Origin: Deltaproteobacteria bacterium UBA2957
Lineage (GTDB): Bacteria; Myxococcota_A; UBA796
Length of the DNA stretch: 5,754 nt
Reading direction: 5' to 3'
NCBI GenBank assembly: GCA_002348535.1
Contig: DEBL01000343.1
Location: 1 to 5,754, forward strand
A model generated the notes under the pieces. It made no database searches. It was not told the DNA's origin and saw only the letters and a program-made list of their open reading frames with translations. Below, piece after piece: positions 1-5,754 of this stretch; position 1 is the first letter of the stretch, and each line of letters starts with the position of its first letter. The translations under genes were made by a program, and so were the position numbers.

Positions 1-1005
1 GGTTGGGCCAAGGGCATCCACCATGCGATCGCCCACCAACCCATCGCCAACCACAATGACCATCCGACCGCCGGACGCGAGGCACTGGGCCTGTCGCCCG
101 ATCCATTCATGGGTGTCGGTGCGCCACTGCCGCAGGGCATCTTTTCGACCCTTCGCTCGGAAGGCCCGCCGGGCGCCCATCTCAACACCCGCACCCATTC
201 CGAGGTCGAGATCAAGCCATGCAGCCCGCAACTGCTGCATCGGCACGTAGTCGTATACGCCGGGATACGGAGGCGAGGTCAGCACCAGCCCACACTCTCC
301 GCTCGGCGCATCTCGACGAGCGTCACCGAGGATAATTTCGGGACGCGGGCCTTCATCCATCGCATCGAGCCACCGTCCGAGTTCCCGAGCCTTCTTGTGA
401 AAGAGAATCGCGGTCGTACCGGGCGCGCGATGGTGCGTTTCGCGACGATTTTGCGTGTCGCTTTTTCGGAAGCTTGTCTTGACCACAATGCTGGACAACA
501 GGGCGCGCAGCAAGGGCTGTACACTCGGATCAGCCGCCGCGATGCCATCTCGAATGCGACCCAACTCTTGCGCAACGTGCGGCTGGTACCAACGCTCTGC
601 TACCTCCGGGACATCCACATCAATCCGCAGACGAGCCGCCTCCGTGATTTTCCTTGCGGCGCTCCGCATGGGTGTCGTCAATCGTTTATCTGCGGTCCGT
701 GCATTGGCCACCAACACCGCCACGGGGCTCGCGTCCGTACCGCTCGAAGGGCGACCGGCAAGCATCGCCTCCACCAAGACGGTGCCGCCACCGCAAAACG
801 GATCGTGCACTGCCCCCGGACACGCCGCAATGAGCGCTGCAGCCGCATCAGGATGCATGCGAGCTGGATAGGTGTGGAAGCCGTGAGTCGCACGGTCGAC
901 GCCCCCATCCATGATCAGTGAATCGGCGAGAAGAGTACTCAGCGCCTCATCGCCCGACCGGCGCACCGACGAAGCAATGGGCGGTCCGGCTTGGCGTCGT
1001 CCCAT
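1..1005 (-). CDS. Putative S-adenosylmethionine-dependent DNA amino-methyltransferase (TSPPY type), C-terminus cut by window edge
   Basis: Translating the minus strand from ATG 1005-1003 gives 335 uninterrupted codons that run off the left edge, so the C-terminus is missing. An in-frame stop (the neighbour's TAG at 1015-1017) lies just upstream and ATG is the only usual start codon between, so the start is well fixed. Seen in the protein: an N-terminal HGFHTYPARMHP segment (residues 41-52, motif X-like); DPFCGGGT at 68-75, the motif I SAM-binding loop; GTDASPVA at 89-96, motif II-like; TSPPY at 243-247, the catalytic motif IV; then a hydrophobic strand, RMVIVVGDG, at 314-322. TSPPY is typical of N4-cytosine DNA methyltransferases, and related amino-MTases modify N6-adenine. 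The order X, I, then IV after about 170 residues is unlike the beta class. The spacer carries a basic stretch, SFRKSDTQNRRE, at 178-189. The start lies 9 bases after the GNAT stop codon, suggesting co-transcription. An RNA methyltransferase role is possible but less likely given TSPPY instead of DPPY. No restriction enzyme gene is visible on the upstream side. Confidence 0.85.
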   Translation of the reverse strand, partial: MGRRQAGPPIASSVRRSGDEALSTLLADSLIMDGGVDRATHGFHTYPARMHPDAAAALIAACPGAVHDPFCGGGTVLVEAMLAGRPSSGTDASPVAVLVANARTADKRLTTPMRSAARKITEAARLRIDVDVPEVAERWYQPHVAQELGRIRDGIAAADPSVQPLLRALLSSIVVKTSFRKSDTQNRRETHHRAPGTTAILFHKKARELGRWLDAMDEGPRPEIILGDARRDAPSGECGLVLTSPPYPGVYDYVPMQQLRAAWLDLDLGMGAGVEMGARRAFRAKGRKDALRQWRTDTHEWIGRQAQCLASGGRMVIVVGDGLVGDRMVDALGPT

Positions 1006-1014
1006 GCCGGCGCC

Positions 1015-1821
1015 CTATCGCACCAAGACCCGAAAGGCCCGTTCTCGCTTAAATCCCACTCGTTCGTAGCATTGAATCGCAGCCGCATTGTCGGTGCGAA
1101 CATGGAGTGTCACGCGCGGAAAACGGTCCAGAAGCGGGCGAATCAATCCCCGCGTACCGGCCTGACCGAATCCGCGGTTGCGGTATAGCGGGTCAACCCA
1201 AACGCCACCCACCTGCACGCCAGCGGAGCATTGCGTGGCGAGTTTTGCTCGATAGACACGTCGCTGTTCATGCTCTCCAACAAACTCCCCGGCGAGGGCC
1301 ACCTCGGGGGCTAAGATTCGCGACTCGTCGACGCCAAGATCTTCCTTCAACTGCGCATGAGCCACCGACAAAACCCACGGTAAATCTCCACGCTCAGCAA
1401 CTCGGCATGCAATCGTGTCCCCCTCCGTGGTGGCCTCGATGTGCATCAGAACTTGGGAGGAGTTGACTCGGGCGGCCGGGTTTCCAAGGCCGCGCCAGAG
1501 GGCATCGCTTTGAACATCTTCTCCGATCACCCACGCTGCGCCGCCTTGACGCGCAACCGCCTCGCCGAGCGCAATGCAGTCGCTGGGTTCACCCATGGCG
1601 ACCGCGATGCTTGCGCGCCCCAGCGTATCCTTGGGGCCCGCGTACACCACGGCGGCCAACGCGCCGTCGCCGCGTACGCATCCCAACCACGTTCCACCAT
1701 GGACAGCGGCCAGCCCCCATTGCTCGAACACGCCAATCGGAAAGACGTTTCCTACGGGATCCTTGAGCAAAAAATCTCGCACCTCACGCGTGTAACGAGC
1801 GTCGAGTCGGGTGGCGGTCAT
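1015..1821 (-). CDS. GNAT-family N-acetyltransferase with an extra N-terminal domain (DUF4081-like)
   Basis: The predicted protein has 268 residues and transfers an acetyl group from acetyl-CoA to an unknown amine; it should be cytosolic. The C-terminal half is a recognisable GNAT domain: strand VGGVWVDP at 204-211, the acetyl-CoA pyrophosphate loop RNRGFGQAG at 214-222 (R/Q-x-x-G-x-G), and the motif B segment NAAAIQCYERVGF at 245-257. The N-terminal half (about 5-125) has features of the DUF4081 domain that often precedes GNAT in actinobacterial and myxobacterial proteins, namely DPVGNVFPIG at 21-30 and VIGEDVQSDALWRGL at 98-112. It lacks an acetyl-CoA loop of its own. I chose ATG 1821-1819 because the protein then opens directly into the domain (MTATRLDARYTREVRDFLL). 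Starts further upstream, at 1842 or 1953, add residues with no domain character, and the one at 1953 runs into the divergent gene. No strong Shine-Dalgarno sequence is visible. It probably forms an operon with the downstream methyltransferase. The substrate cannot be predicted. Confidence 0.88.
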   Translation of the reverse strand: MTATRLDARYTREVRDFLLKDPVGNVFPIGVFEQWGLAAVHGGTWLGCVRGDGALAAVVYAGPKDTLGRASIAVAMGEPSDCIALGEAVARQGGAAWVIGEDVQSDALWRGLGNPAARVNSSQVLMHIEATTEGDTIACRVAERGDLPWVLSVAHAQLKEDLGVDESRILAPEVALAGEFVGEHEQRRVYRAKLATQCSAGVQVGGVWVDPLYRNRGFGQAGTRGLIRPLLDRFPRVTLHVRTDNAAAIQCYERVGFKRERAFRVLVR

Positions 1822-1859
1822 GGTCGGTCCAGTGATACCCATGACCCGCGAGGTCGCCC
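1822..1859. promoter_or_regulatory. Very short divergent intergenic gap
   Basis: Only 38 bases separate the GNAT start (minus) from the SRPBCC start (plus). The gap holds GAGG at 1850-1853, six bases before the plus-strand ATG, which is a reasonable ribosome-binding site. It overlaps a weak 4-bp inverted repeat, GACC 1843-1846 with GGTC 1852-1855. I see no convincing -35/-10 pair. Promoters for both genes must lie here or inside the opposite coding region. Confidence 0.4.
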
Positions 1860-2393
1860 ATGAAGATTCAGTCCGAAAGCCACATCCACCATCCCATCGA
1901 CCGTGTGTATACCAGCTACCGCGATCACCTAAGTCATGTGGCGCCCTATACAACCGACATCAAAGAAATCATCGTTCATGCCCGGGAAGACCGGCCCGAG
2001 GGGCCAAAGATTCACAACATCTGGGTCGCCGACCGCGAGATACCCAAAATCGCCACTGGAATCGTCAAGCCAGACATGCTCCGCTGGGATGACTTTGCGG
2101 ACTGGAATGATGCTGCCCAGCATGTCGACTGGGTCTTGAACATTCCGGCCTTCCCGGACCAAGTCAAATGCTCAGGGCGAAATGCTTTCTTCGCCGACGG
2201 ACCGAGTCGAACCCGGGTCGTTCTAACTGGAGACCTTGAAATCAACGTAAAGAGCATTCCCGGTGTCCCTCGCATCATGGCGAGTCGGATTGCTCCAAAA
2301 ATCGAGGCCTTCATCGTGAAGCTGATCACGCCAAATTTGGAGAAGGTCAACGAGAGCCTCGAACGATTCATGGATGACCAACTGAAGGGTTGA
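1860..2393 (+). CDS. SRPBCC/START-like superfamily protein (DUF2505-like), small ligand-binding fold
   Basis: A 177-residue protein with no signal peptide or membrane segment, so probably cytosolic. The N-terminus alternates as an SRPBCC fold does: a first strand (KIQSESHIHHPIDRVYTSYRDH, roughly residues 2-23), with HHPIDRVYTSY matching the usual 'p-a-e-x-v-w' start of helix 1. Beta-type segments follow in the middle (about 36-130), including VKCSGRNAFFADG and TRVVLTGDLEINV. A short SIPGVPRI linker (132-139) then leads into a long C-terminal helix (about 140-173) that would close the cavity. The overall layout, with a Gly-containing strand, a proline linker and a terminal helix, is like DUF2505 proteins. 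Relatives bind lipids or other hydrophobic ligands, or act as cyclases; no catalytic residues can be named here. ATG 1860 has GAGG six bases upstream. The gene diverges from the GNAT gene and precedes the exported-protein gene by 52 bases on the same strand, so the two may be co-transcribed. The fold is inferred from pattern, not from an alignment. Confidence 0.8.
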   Translation: MKIQSESHIHHPIDRVYTSYRDHLSHVAPYTTDIKEIIVHAREDRPEGPKIHNIWVADREIPKIATGIVKPDMLRWDDFADWNDAAQHVDWVLNIPAFPDQVKCSGRNAFFADGPSRTRVVLTGDLEINVKSIPGVPRIMASRIAPKIEAFIVKLITPNLEKVNESLERFMDDQLKG

Positions 2394-2403
2394 ATGTTTC
2401 CGA

Positions 2404-2441
2404 CACCTCTCCGTCAGGTGATAGGCTTCTTGCAGAGAGGT
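2404..2441 (+). promoter_or_regulatory. Possible RBS-sequestering hairpin with an alternative upstream hairpin
   Basis: In the 52-base leader before the gene at 2446, ACCTCTC (2405-2411) is perfectly complementary to GAGAGGT (2435-2441). GAGAGGT contains most of the Shine-Dalgarno sequence of that gene. The same upstream arm can instead pair locally: CACCT (2404-2408) with AGGTG (2416-2420), over a 7-base loop. The two stems share 2405-2408, so they exclude each other. That layout could let the leader hide or expose the ribosome-binding site. Both stems are short and the RBS-closing loop is 23 bases, so the pairing could be coincidental. Confidence 0.3.
2434..2440 (+). promoter_or_regulatory. 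Strong Shine-Dalgarno sequence for the exported protein gene
   Basis: AGAGAGG lies five bases before ATG 2446. It fixes this start, together with the in-frame TAG at 2422-2424, which rules out any useful upstream start codon. It is the best ribosome-binding site in the window. Confidence 0.75.
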
Positions 2442-2445
2442 ATTC

Positions 2446-3168
2446 ATGCTCATTCCCTTGTTGCTGACGGGTCTGGCCGTCGCAGATGACCCCCTTCACC
2501 AGCCCGGCGCTTCGGCTGACGCGTACCGGCCGGCCGCCAAACCCCGACCCGGTGCGCGCAATGGCCGACGCAAGGGAAAGAAAGAATCGTGGAAACAGCG
2601 GTTCTATGCGCGCCCCATGTTGGCTGGAAGCACGTTTACCACCCCGGATGGGGAAACGAGTACGGCCCTCGGCATCGGAGGAGAGGGCGGCGTTCGATAC
2701 TGGGAGGTCAACAAACCCTTTCCCCGGCTGCGCGGCCGCACGCGGGCAACTGTCGAGTACATGATGTCCGTGGGAACCACCGGCATGGGAATCAAGGCCG
2801 GGTCGTTTCTGGGTCCCGCGTGGAAAAACTTCGCACTCGAGAGCGGACTGGACCTTTCTTGGGACCGCTACGAGTGGGGCGATGTGCGCATGGATCCCAC
2901 CATCGGTGCCGGCATTCCAGTCATCGCATCCGCAGGAGTCAAAGGCCTGAGCGTGTATGCAGGCCTCCAGCCGAGTTGGGTCAACAACGAAGCCCGCGTC
3001 GTGGACTGGTCGGAGACAGACGAGTTTGGTTTTGGCCACGAGTTCTCGACGTTCGTCGGCGGTGCGGTTGGCATCGATGACATGTCGCTCAGCGTCGGCT
3101 ATTCCCGCCGCGTGACGGTGTTTGGAATCCAACAAGGATATGGCGTCAGCGCGAACATTCGCGGCTAA
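2446..3168 (+). CDS. Hypothetical exported protein, probable outer-membrane beta-barrel-like envelope protein
   Basis: A 240-residue protein that I cannot assign to a named family. It begins with a short hydrophobic signal sequence, MLIPLLLTGLAVA, with an AVA-type signal peptidase I site after residue 13. The signal is short and has no Lys/Arg in its n-region. Next comes a low-complexity linker rich in Pro and Ala that turns strongly basic at about 32-52 (PRPGARNGRRKGKKESWKQR, about ten Lys/Arg). From about 53 to 240 the sequence is rich in Gly, Tyr, Trp, Ser and Val, with alternating short strands such as TRATVEYMMSVG, FALESGLDLSWD, GLSVYAGLQPSWV and DMSLSVGYSRRV. This is typical of small outer-membrane barrels or surface beta-sandwiches. 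The C-terminus, GVSANIRG, lacks the terminal aromatic residue common in porins. The start is fixed by AGAGAGG and an upstream stop. The SRPBCC gene ends 52 bases upstream, and the TAA stop overlaps the stop of the convergent radical SAM gene. The coding call is firm; the barrel assignment is inference. Confidence 0.82.
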   Translation: MLIPLLLTGLAVADDPLHQPGASADAYRPAAKPRPGARNGRRKGKKESWKQRFYARPMLAGSTFTTPDGETSTALGIGGEGGVRYWEVNKPFPRLRGRTRATVEYMMSVGTTGMGIKAGSFLGPAWKNFALESGLDLSWDRYEWGDVRMDPTIGAGIPVIASAGVKGLSVYAGLQPSWVNNEARVVDWSETDEFGFGHEFSTFVGGAVGIDDMSLSVGYSRRVTVFGIQQGYGVSANIRG

Positions 3169-3171
3169 GCC
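3163..3171. other. Overlapping convergent stop codons in a 9-bp palindrome
   Basis: GGCTAAGCC holds the TAA of the plus-strand gene (3166-3168) and the TAG of the minus-strand gene (complement of 3165-3167). The two coding regions therefore share three bases and leave no intergenic space for an ordinary bidirectional terminator. The palindrome itself (GGCT-A-AGCC) is too short to terminate transcription, and no T-run follows on either strand. Confidence 0.85.
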
Positions 3172-4616
3172 AGTACCTCCATACCGGCATCATCGCGGGC
3201 GGTGGATTGCGTCAACATCTGGATGGCGGTCTCCGCACTTCGCTTGAGCTCGTCGTATGACTTCAATCGGGCCGCTGCCCGCGCCATGTAGGTCGGCCGG
3301 TAGTAGAACCGCAGGTAGGCAAGCCGAGTCCACCGCTGAATCTCTTCATCGCTCATGTCGCACAGCGGACGGGGAATGTCATCGTCGATTCCGGCCACGA
3401 TGTGTTCTCGCCAGTAATCCCGGCCGGTCTCCTTGAGCAGCAGCGTGTACATTTCGGTCGCTGGCATCGGCGTGACCTTCGAGAACTGAGCGTAGTCGAG
3501 GTCTAAGCTCAGCGCGAGTCGAATGGTCTGCCGCACGGTCGCCTCCGTCTCATACGGATTGCCGACCATGAAGTAGCCAAACGTGTGGATGCCGTTGGCC
3601 CGGGTCCGCGAGATCACGTCGCGGTACATATCGAGGCTTGTGCTTTTCTTGAGGGTGGCGAGAATCTCTCGGTTCCCGCTCTCAATGCCGTAGTAAATGC
3701 GAGAGCACCCTGCGCTGCGCATGGCCTTCAGCACATCTTCTGTGATGCAGTCCACCCGTGTGCGCGCAGCCCAGACGATGTCGAGCTTTCGGCGCTTAAT
3801 TTCATCGCAAATTGCGATGACTCGGTCTTTCCGGATGGTGAAGCTTGAGTCGAAGAAATCGAACTCTCGGATGCCGTATTCGTGGTGGCAGAGTTCAAGT
3901 TCATCCACAACATTGTTTGGAGAGCGAGCCCGAAACGGTTTGGAACCTTGCTCACAGAAGATGCACTTGTACGGACACCCGCGGCTGGTGATGAAGCAGC
4001 TGAAGTTTTTGTACTTTGAGATAAACGAGTAATACAGGCTGTTGTCGATCAGCTGTCGAGCCGGGAACGGCGCTTCGTTCACATCGCAGTCCGGCGCTTT
4101 TGGCGTGACGATGATTTCGCCGTTGGGCTTTCGAAAGGCGACGCCCCGGACTGCCGACAGGTCGTTTCCGCTTGTGAGCGCCGCAAGAAGCTCGGGAAGC
4201 GCGTGCTCGGCTTCTCCCGTGACCGCATAGTCCACCGCGTCGTATCCAAGAGTCTCTCGGGGATAGATGGAGAGGTGCACGCCACCGACGATGGTTGGAA
4301 CGGGAACCAAGTCCTTGATCGCCTTGATCCAGTCCATGGTTTGAAAGAACAGATATGTCGTGATTGTGTAGCCCACATAATCGGGCGAGAATCGTTTCAA
4401 ACGCGCCACGGTTTCATCGATCGTGAGTTCTTCCGCGTGGGCATCAATGAAGAGAACCTCGCACCCCGCCTTCTCCAGAATTCCGGCGACATACAACAGC
4501 GAAAGCGATGGAAAAATCCCGTAGTTTTCCTTTACTGTCTTGATTCCAGGCTCGTTTCGAACCGGCCCATAGGGCGGGTAGACGAGCGCGACTTTGACAC
4601 CATCCGTGGCGGGCAT
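3165..4616 (-). CDS. B12-binding-domain (class B) radical SAM protein of unknown substrate
   Basis: A complete 483-residue protein. The N-terminal Rossmann-like cobalamin-binding-type domain (about 6-150) shows first strand VKVALVYPP at 7-15, EVLFIDAHAEELTIDE at 53-68, VGYTITTYL at 81-89, TIVGGVHLSIYP at 108-119 and GEAEHALPELL at 134-144, where relatives usually have GEGE. The radical SAM core follows: the 4Fe-4S motif CPYKCIFC (Cys214, Cys218, Cys221), the beta-2 region FDFFDSSF at 252-259, and YGIESGNREIL at 309-319. A helical C-terminal tail (about 425-475) contains Arg/Tyr-rich FYYRPTYMARAAARLKS. The family cleaves SAM to a 5'-deoxyadenosyl radical; members methylate unreactive carbons or rearrange substrates in lipid, pigment, hopanoid and natural-product pathways. 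The substrate here cannot be told. The first loop lacks the base-off DxHxxG His motif, as is usual for this class. ATG 4616 has GGAGAA (complement of 4620-4625) just upstream. It diverges from the GT-C-like gene. Confidence 0.95.
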   Translation of the reverse strand: MPATDGVKVALVYPPYGPVRNEPGIKTVKENYGIFPSLSLLYVAGILEKAGCEVLFIDAHAEELTIDETVARLKRFSPDYVGYTITTYLFFQTMDWIKAIKDLVPVPTIVGGVHLSIYPRETLGYDAVDYAVTGEAEHALPELLAALTSGNDLSAVRGVAFRKPNGEIIVTPKAPDCDVNEAPFPARQLIDNSLYYSFISKYKNFSCFITSRGCPYKCIFCEQGSKPFRARSPNNVVDELELCHHEYGIREFDFFDSSFTIRKDRVIAICDEIKRRKLDIVWAARTRVDCITEDVLKAMRSAGCSRIYYGIESGNREILATLKKSTSLDMYRDVISRTRANGIHTFGYFMVGNPYETEATVRQTIRLALSLDLDYAQFSKVTPMPATEMYTLLLKETGRDYWREHIVAGIDDDIPRPLCDMSDEEIQRWTRLAYLRFYYRPTYMARAAARLKSYDELKRSAETAIQMLTQSTARDDAGMEVLA

Positions 4617-4681
4617 GACTTCTCCGTAGACACAGTGTAGCCCGAAAACGTCCCAGTGGGCTCCAAACCGTGTACCCTTCC
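4617..4681. promoter_or_regulatory. Divergent intergenic region between the radical SAM and GT-C-like genes
   Basis: The 65 bases must carry the promoter signals of two divergent genes unless those lie in coding sequence. Visible elements are the minus-strand ribosome-binding site GGAGAA (complement of 4620-4625), an odd palindrome ACAC-A-GTGT at 4630-4638, and an inverted repeat AGCCC (4639-4643) with GGGCT (4658-4662). The palindrome could be a regulator site, but it is short. I do not see a confident -35/-10 promoter on either strand, nor a clear Shine-Dalgarno for the plus-strand gene. Confidence 0.4.
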
Positions 4682-5754
4682 ATGGTGAAGTGGCGATACC
4701 TGTTCATCCTCTGGCTTCTCGCAGCCGTCCACACCGTGTGGTGGGTGGGATCAAATCCGCTCCCCGACGGCTACCAAAATGAGTACCTGCTGGTCGGAAA
4801 TGCGATGGATCTCTGGGGGGCGATCGTCGATGGAGACATCTGGCACATCCGCTGGTACATGTACACCGGATACTGGCCTTGGGGGCTGTACGCCGCTCCG
4901 TGGCCGATCGCGGCGTTCCTCGGACCAACACGCTTGGCTTTTGTTCTGGGAAACCTCATCCACCTCGCTGTGCTCTTGGCGGCAGTCAATCACCTTGGGC
5001 GGTCGGTCGGCGGGCGCTTGGCGCCGGCACTGGTGCTGCTGTGCCCGGGGGTCTTCGGCACACTGGTTCGTTTCGAGCCCAATCTCGCATCGATCGCATG
5101 GACGGCTGCTGGACTGGCGGCGTTGGTGCACAGCAACGGTCTAGCGCGACGACGCGCAGTGTGGATGTACGGCGCCGCCCTCGGCATCGGTCTGATGATG
5201 GACCGACTCAGCGTCGCCTTCTTTTTGGGTCCAGCACTCGTCCCACTTCTGTGGCGAATCACGCGACAAGGCGTCATTCACCTGCTCCAAGGGCTAGGGA
5301 TCGCAGCACTCTTGACGGCCGCCTACTACCGAGAATTTTTCAATCGCCACAGCTATGAGCTCCTCAGCCAAGCCGGCACCGGTGAAATCGACAGCACGGG
5401 TGCATTGACCGAAGCCCCTGCTGCGATCGAGTGGGCCTATTACCCCCTCACCCTGCTCGACTCGCAAGCGGGACTCGTGCTCGGAGTCGTGCTCCTGTTG
5501 GGCCTGTTCGGACCATCCAATCGAAGCCGATCCATCATGCTTGCAGCCGTCATCGGTGGAGTTGGCTTCTTTTCCCTCGTGAGCAAAAACCAAGTTTTCT
5601 ACACGCTGCCCATCCTTGCCCCACTGGCTGCACTGGCATCCGCGCGCGGGCGAGTCGCTTGGGTGGGCATTGCTGGCGGGATCTGGGGATACCTTGCCGT
5701 TGGTGTGGGGGCCGTGCCCGGGGGACCATGGATGCCTGAGTCGTGGGTCAGTCC
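4682..5754 (+). CDS. Multi-pass membrane protein, probable GT-C-fold (PMT/ArnT-like) glycosyltransferase, C-terminus cut by window edge
   Basis: Reading from ATG 4682 gives 357 complete codons with no stop before the right edge, so the 3' end is missing. The N-terminus is a signal anchor (KWRYLFILWLLAAVHTVWWVG, about residues 3-23). A loop with candidate acidic residues follows, Asp29 and Glu34 in NPLPDGYQNEYLL; GT-C enzymes keep a catalytic Asp/Glu in this first periplasmic loop. More hydrophobic helices lie near 66-80, 84-103, 112-128, 134-150, 160-190, 198-214, 263-277, 285-300, 305-320 and 326-345. SKNQVFYTLPILAPLAAL at 301-318 resembles the lipid-binding helix region of PMT/ArnT-like transferases, with Tyr/Phe, Leu-Pro and Pro residues. 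Such enzymes move sugars from polyprenyl-phosphate donors to lipids, glycans or proteins at the cytoplasmic membrane. No donor or acceptor can be named. An in-frame GTG at 4670 is an alternative start; neither start has a clear ribosome-binding site. The membrane topology is firm, the GT-C family moderately supported. Confidence 0.83.
   Translation, partial: MVKWRYLFILWLLAAVHTVWWVGSNPLPDGYQNEYLLVGNAMDLWGAIVDGDIWHIRWYMYTGYWPWGLYAAPWPIAAFLGPTRLAFVLGNLIHLAVLLAAVNHLGRSVGGRLAPALVLLCPGVFGTLVRFEPNLASIAWTAAGLAALVHSNGLARRRAVWMYGAALGIGLMMDRLSVAFFLGPALVPLLWRITRQGVIHLLQGLGIAALLTAAYYREFFNRHSYELLSQAGTGEIDSTGALTEAPAAIEWAYYPLTLLDSQAGLVLGVVLLLGLFGPSNRSRSIMLAAVIGGVGFFSLVSKNQVFYTLPILAPLAALASARGRVAWVGIAGGIWGYLAVGVGAVPGGPWMPESWVS

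Noticed and set aside
109..921. Plus-strand open frame of 270 codons
   Set aside because: It lies wholly opposite the methyltransferase, whose minus-strand frame carries recognisable DPFCGGGT and TSPPY motifs. The plus frame has Arg/His-rich content with no domain pattern.
1..1821. Restriction-modification or other defence island
   Set aside because: Only a methyltransferase is present in view. The adjacent gene is an acetyltransferase with no toxin-antitoxin partner or nuclease. A linked nuclease could still lie beyond the left edge.
1822..1953. Longer N-terminus for the GNAT protein (start at 1953)
   Set aside because: The added 44 residues have no domain character and would overlap the divergent SRPBCC gene, which has its own ribosome-binding site.
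2368..3135. Minus-strand open frame of 255 codons
   Set aside because: It is the antisense of the exported protein gene, which has a strong ribosome-binding site, a signal peptide and beta-strand patterning. The minus frame shows no motif.
3150..3200. Bidirectional intrinsic terminator at the convergent junction
   Set aside because: The palindrome is only 9 bp and no T-run follows on either strand.
4203..4640. Plus-strand open frame of 145 codons
   Set aside because: It is antisense to the N-terminal domain of the radical SAM gene, which is clearly coding.
4751..5131. Minus-strand and alternate plus-strand open frames across 4704-5739
   Set aside because: They overlap the continuous hydrophobic reading frame from 4682, which shows a regular series of membrane helices. 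The other frames are Arg/Ser/His-rich without pattern.

Overview
The window is about 60% G+C by eye. It holds six protein-coding genes, packed tightly and switching strand several times. No rRNA, tRNA, CRISPR array, insertion sequence or phage gene is visible. A secreted, probably outer-membrane protein points to a Gram-negative host. The high G+C, the GNAT architecture and the short Leu/Ala-rich signal peptide would fit Myxococcota or a related deltaproteobacterial lineage, but that placement is inference.

Layout from left to right. Positions 1-1005 (minus) carry an amino-methyltransferase with TSPPY and DPFCGGGT motifs, cut by the left edge at its C-terminal end. Nine bases upstream on the same strand is a two-domain GNAT acetyltransferase (1015-1821), and the two probably form one operon. 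After a 38-base divergent gap, the plus strand carries an SRPBCC/START-like lipid- or ligand-binding protein (1860-2393). A predicted exported beta-rich envelope protein follows (2446-3168), with a strong ribosome-binding site inside a possible hairpin. Its stop codon overlaps that of the convergent minus-strand gene 3165-4616, a cobalamin-binding-type (class B) radical SAM enzyme of unknown substrate. A 65-base divergent gap then leads to a multi-pass membrane protein (4682 to the right edge) resembling GT-C/PMT-type lipid-linked sugar transferases, cut by the right edge.

The two edge genes lack a start-to-stop frame inside the window and were found by translating the raw sequence. Functional ties between genes are weak. 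The MTase and GNAT genes are plausibly co-transcribed, as are the SRPBCC and envelope-protein genes. The radical SAM and GT-C genes share a divergent regulatory region and could both act on lipids or cell-envelope glycans, but this is speculation. I see no clear evidence of a new defence or mobile system. The items most worth checking are the methyltransferase architecture, the substrate of the radical SAM enzyme, and the hairpin over the ribosome-binding site at 2434-2440.
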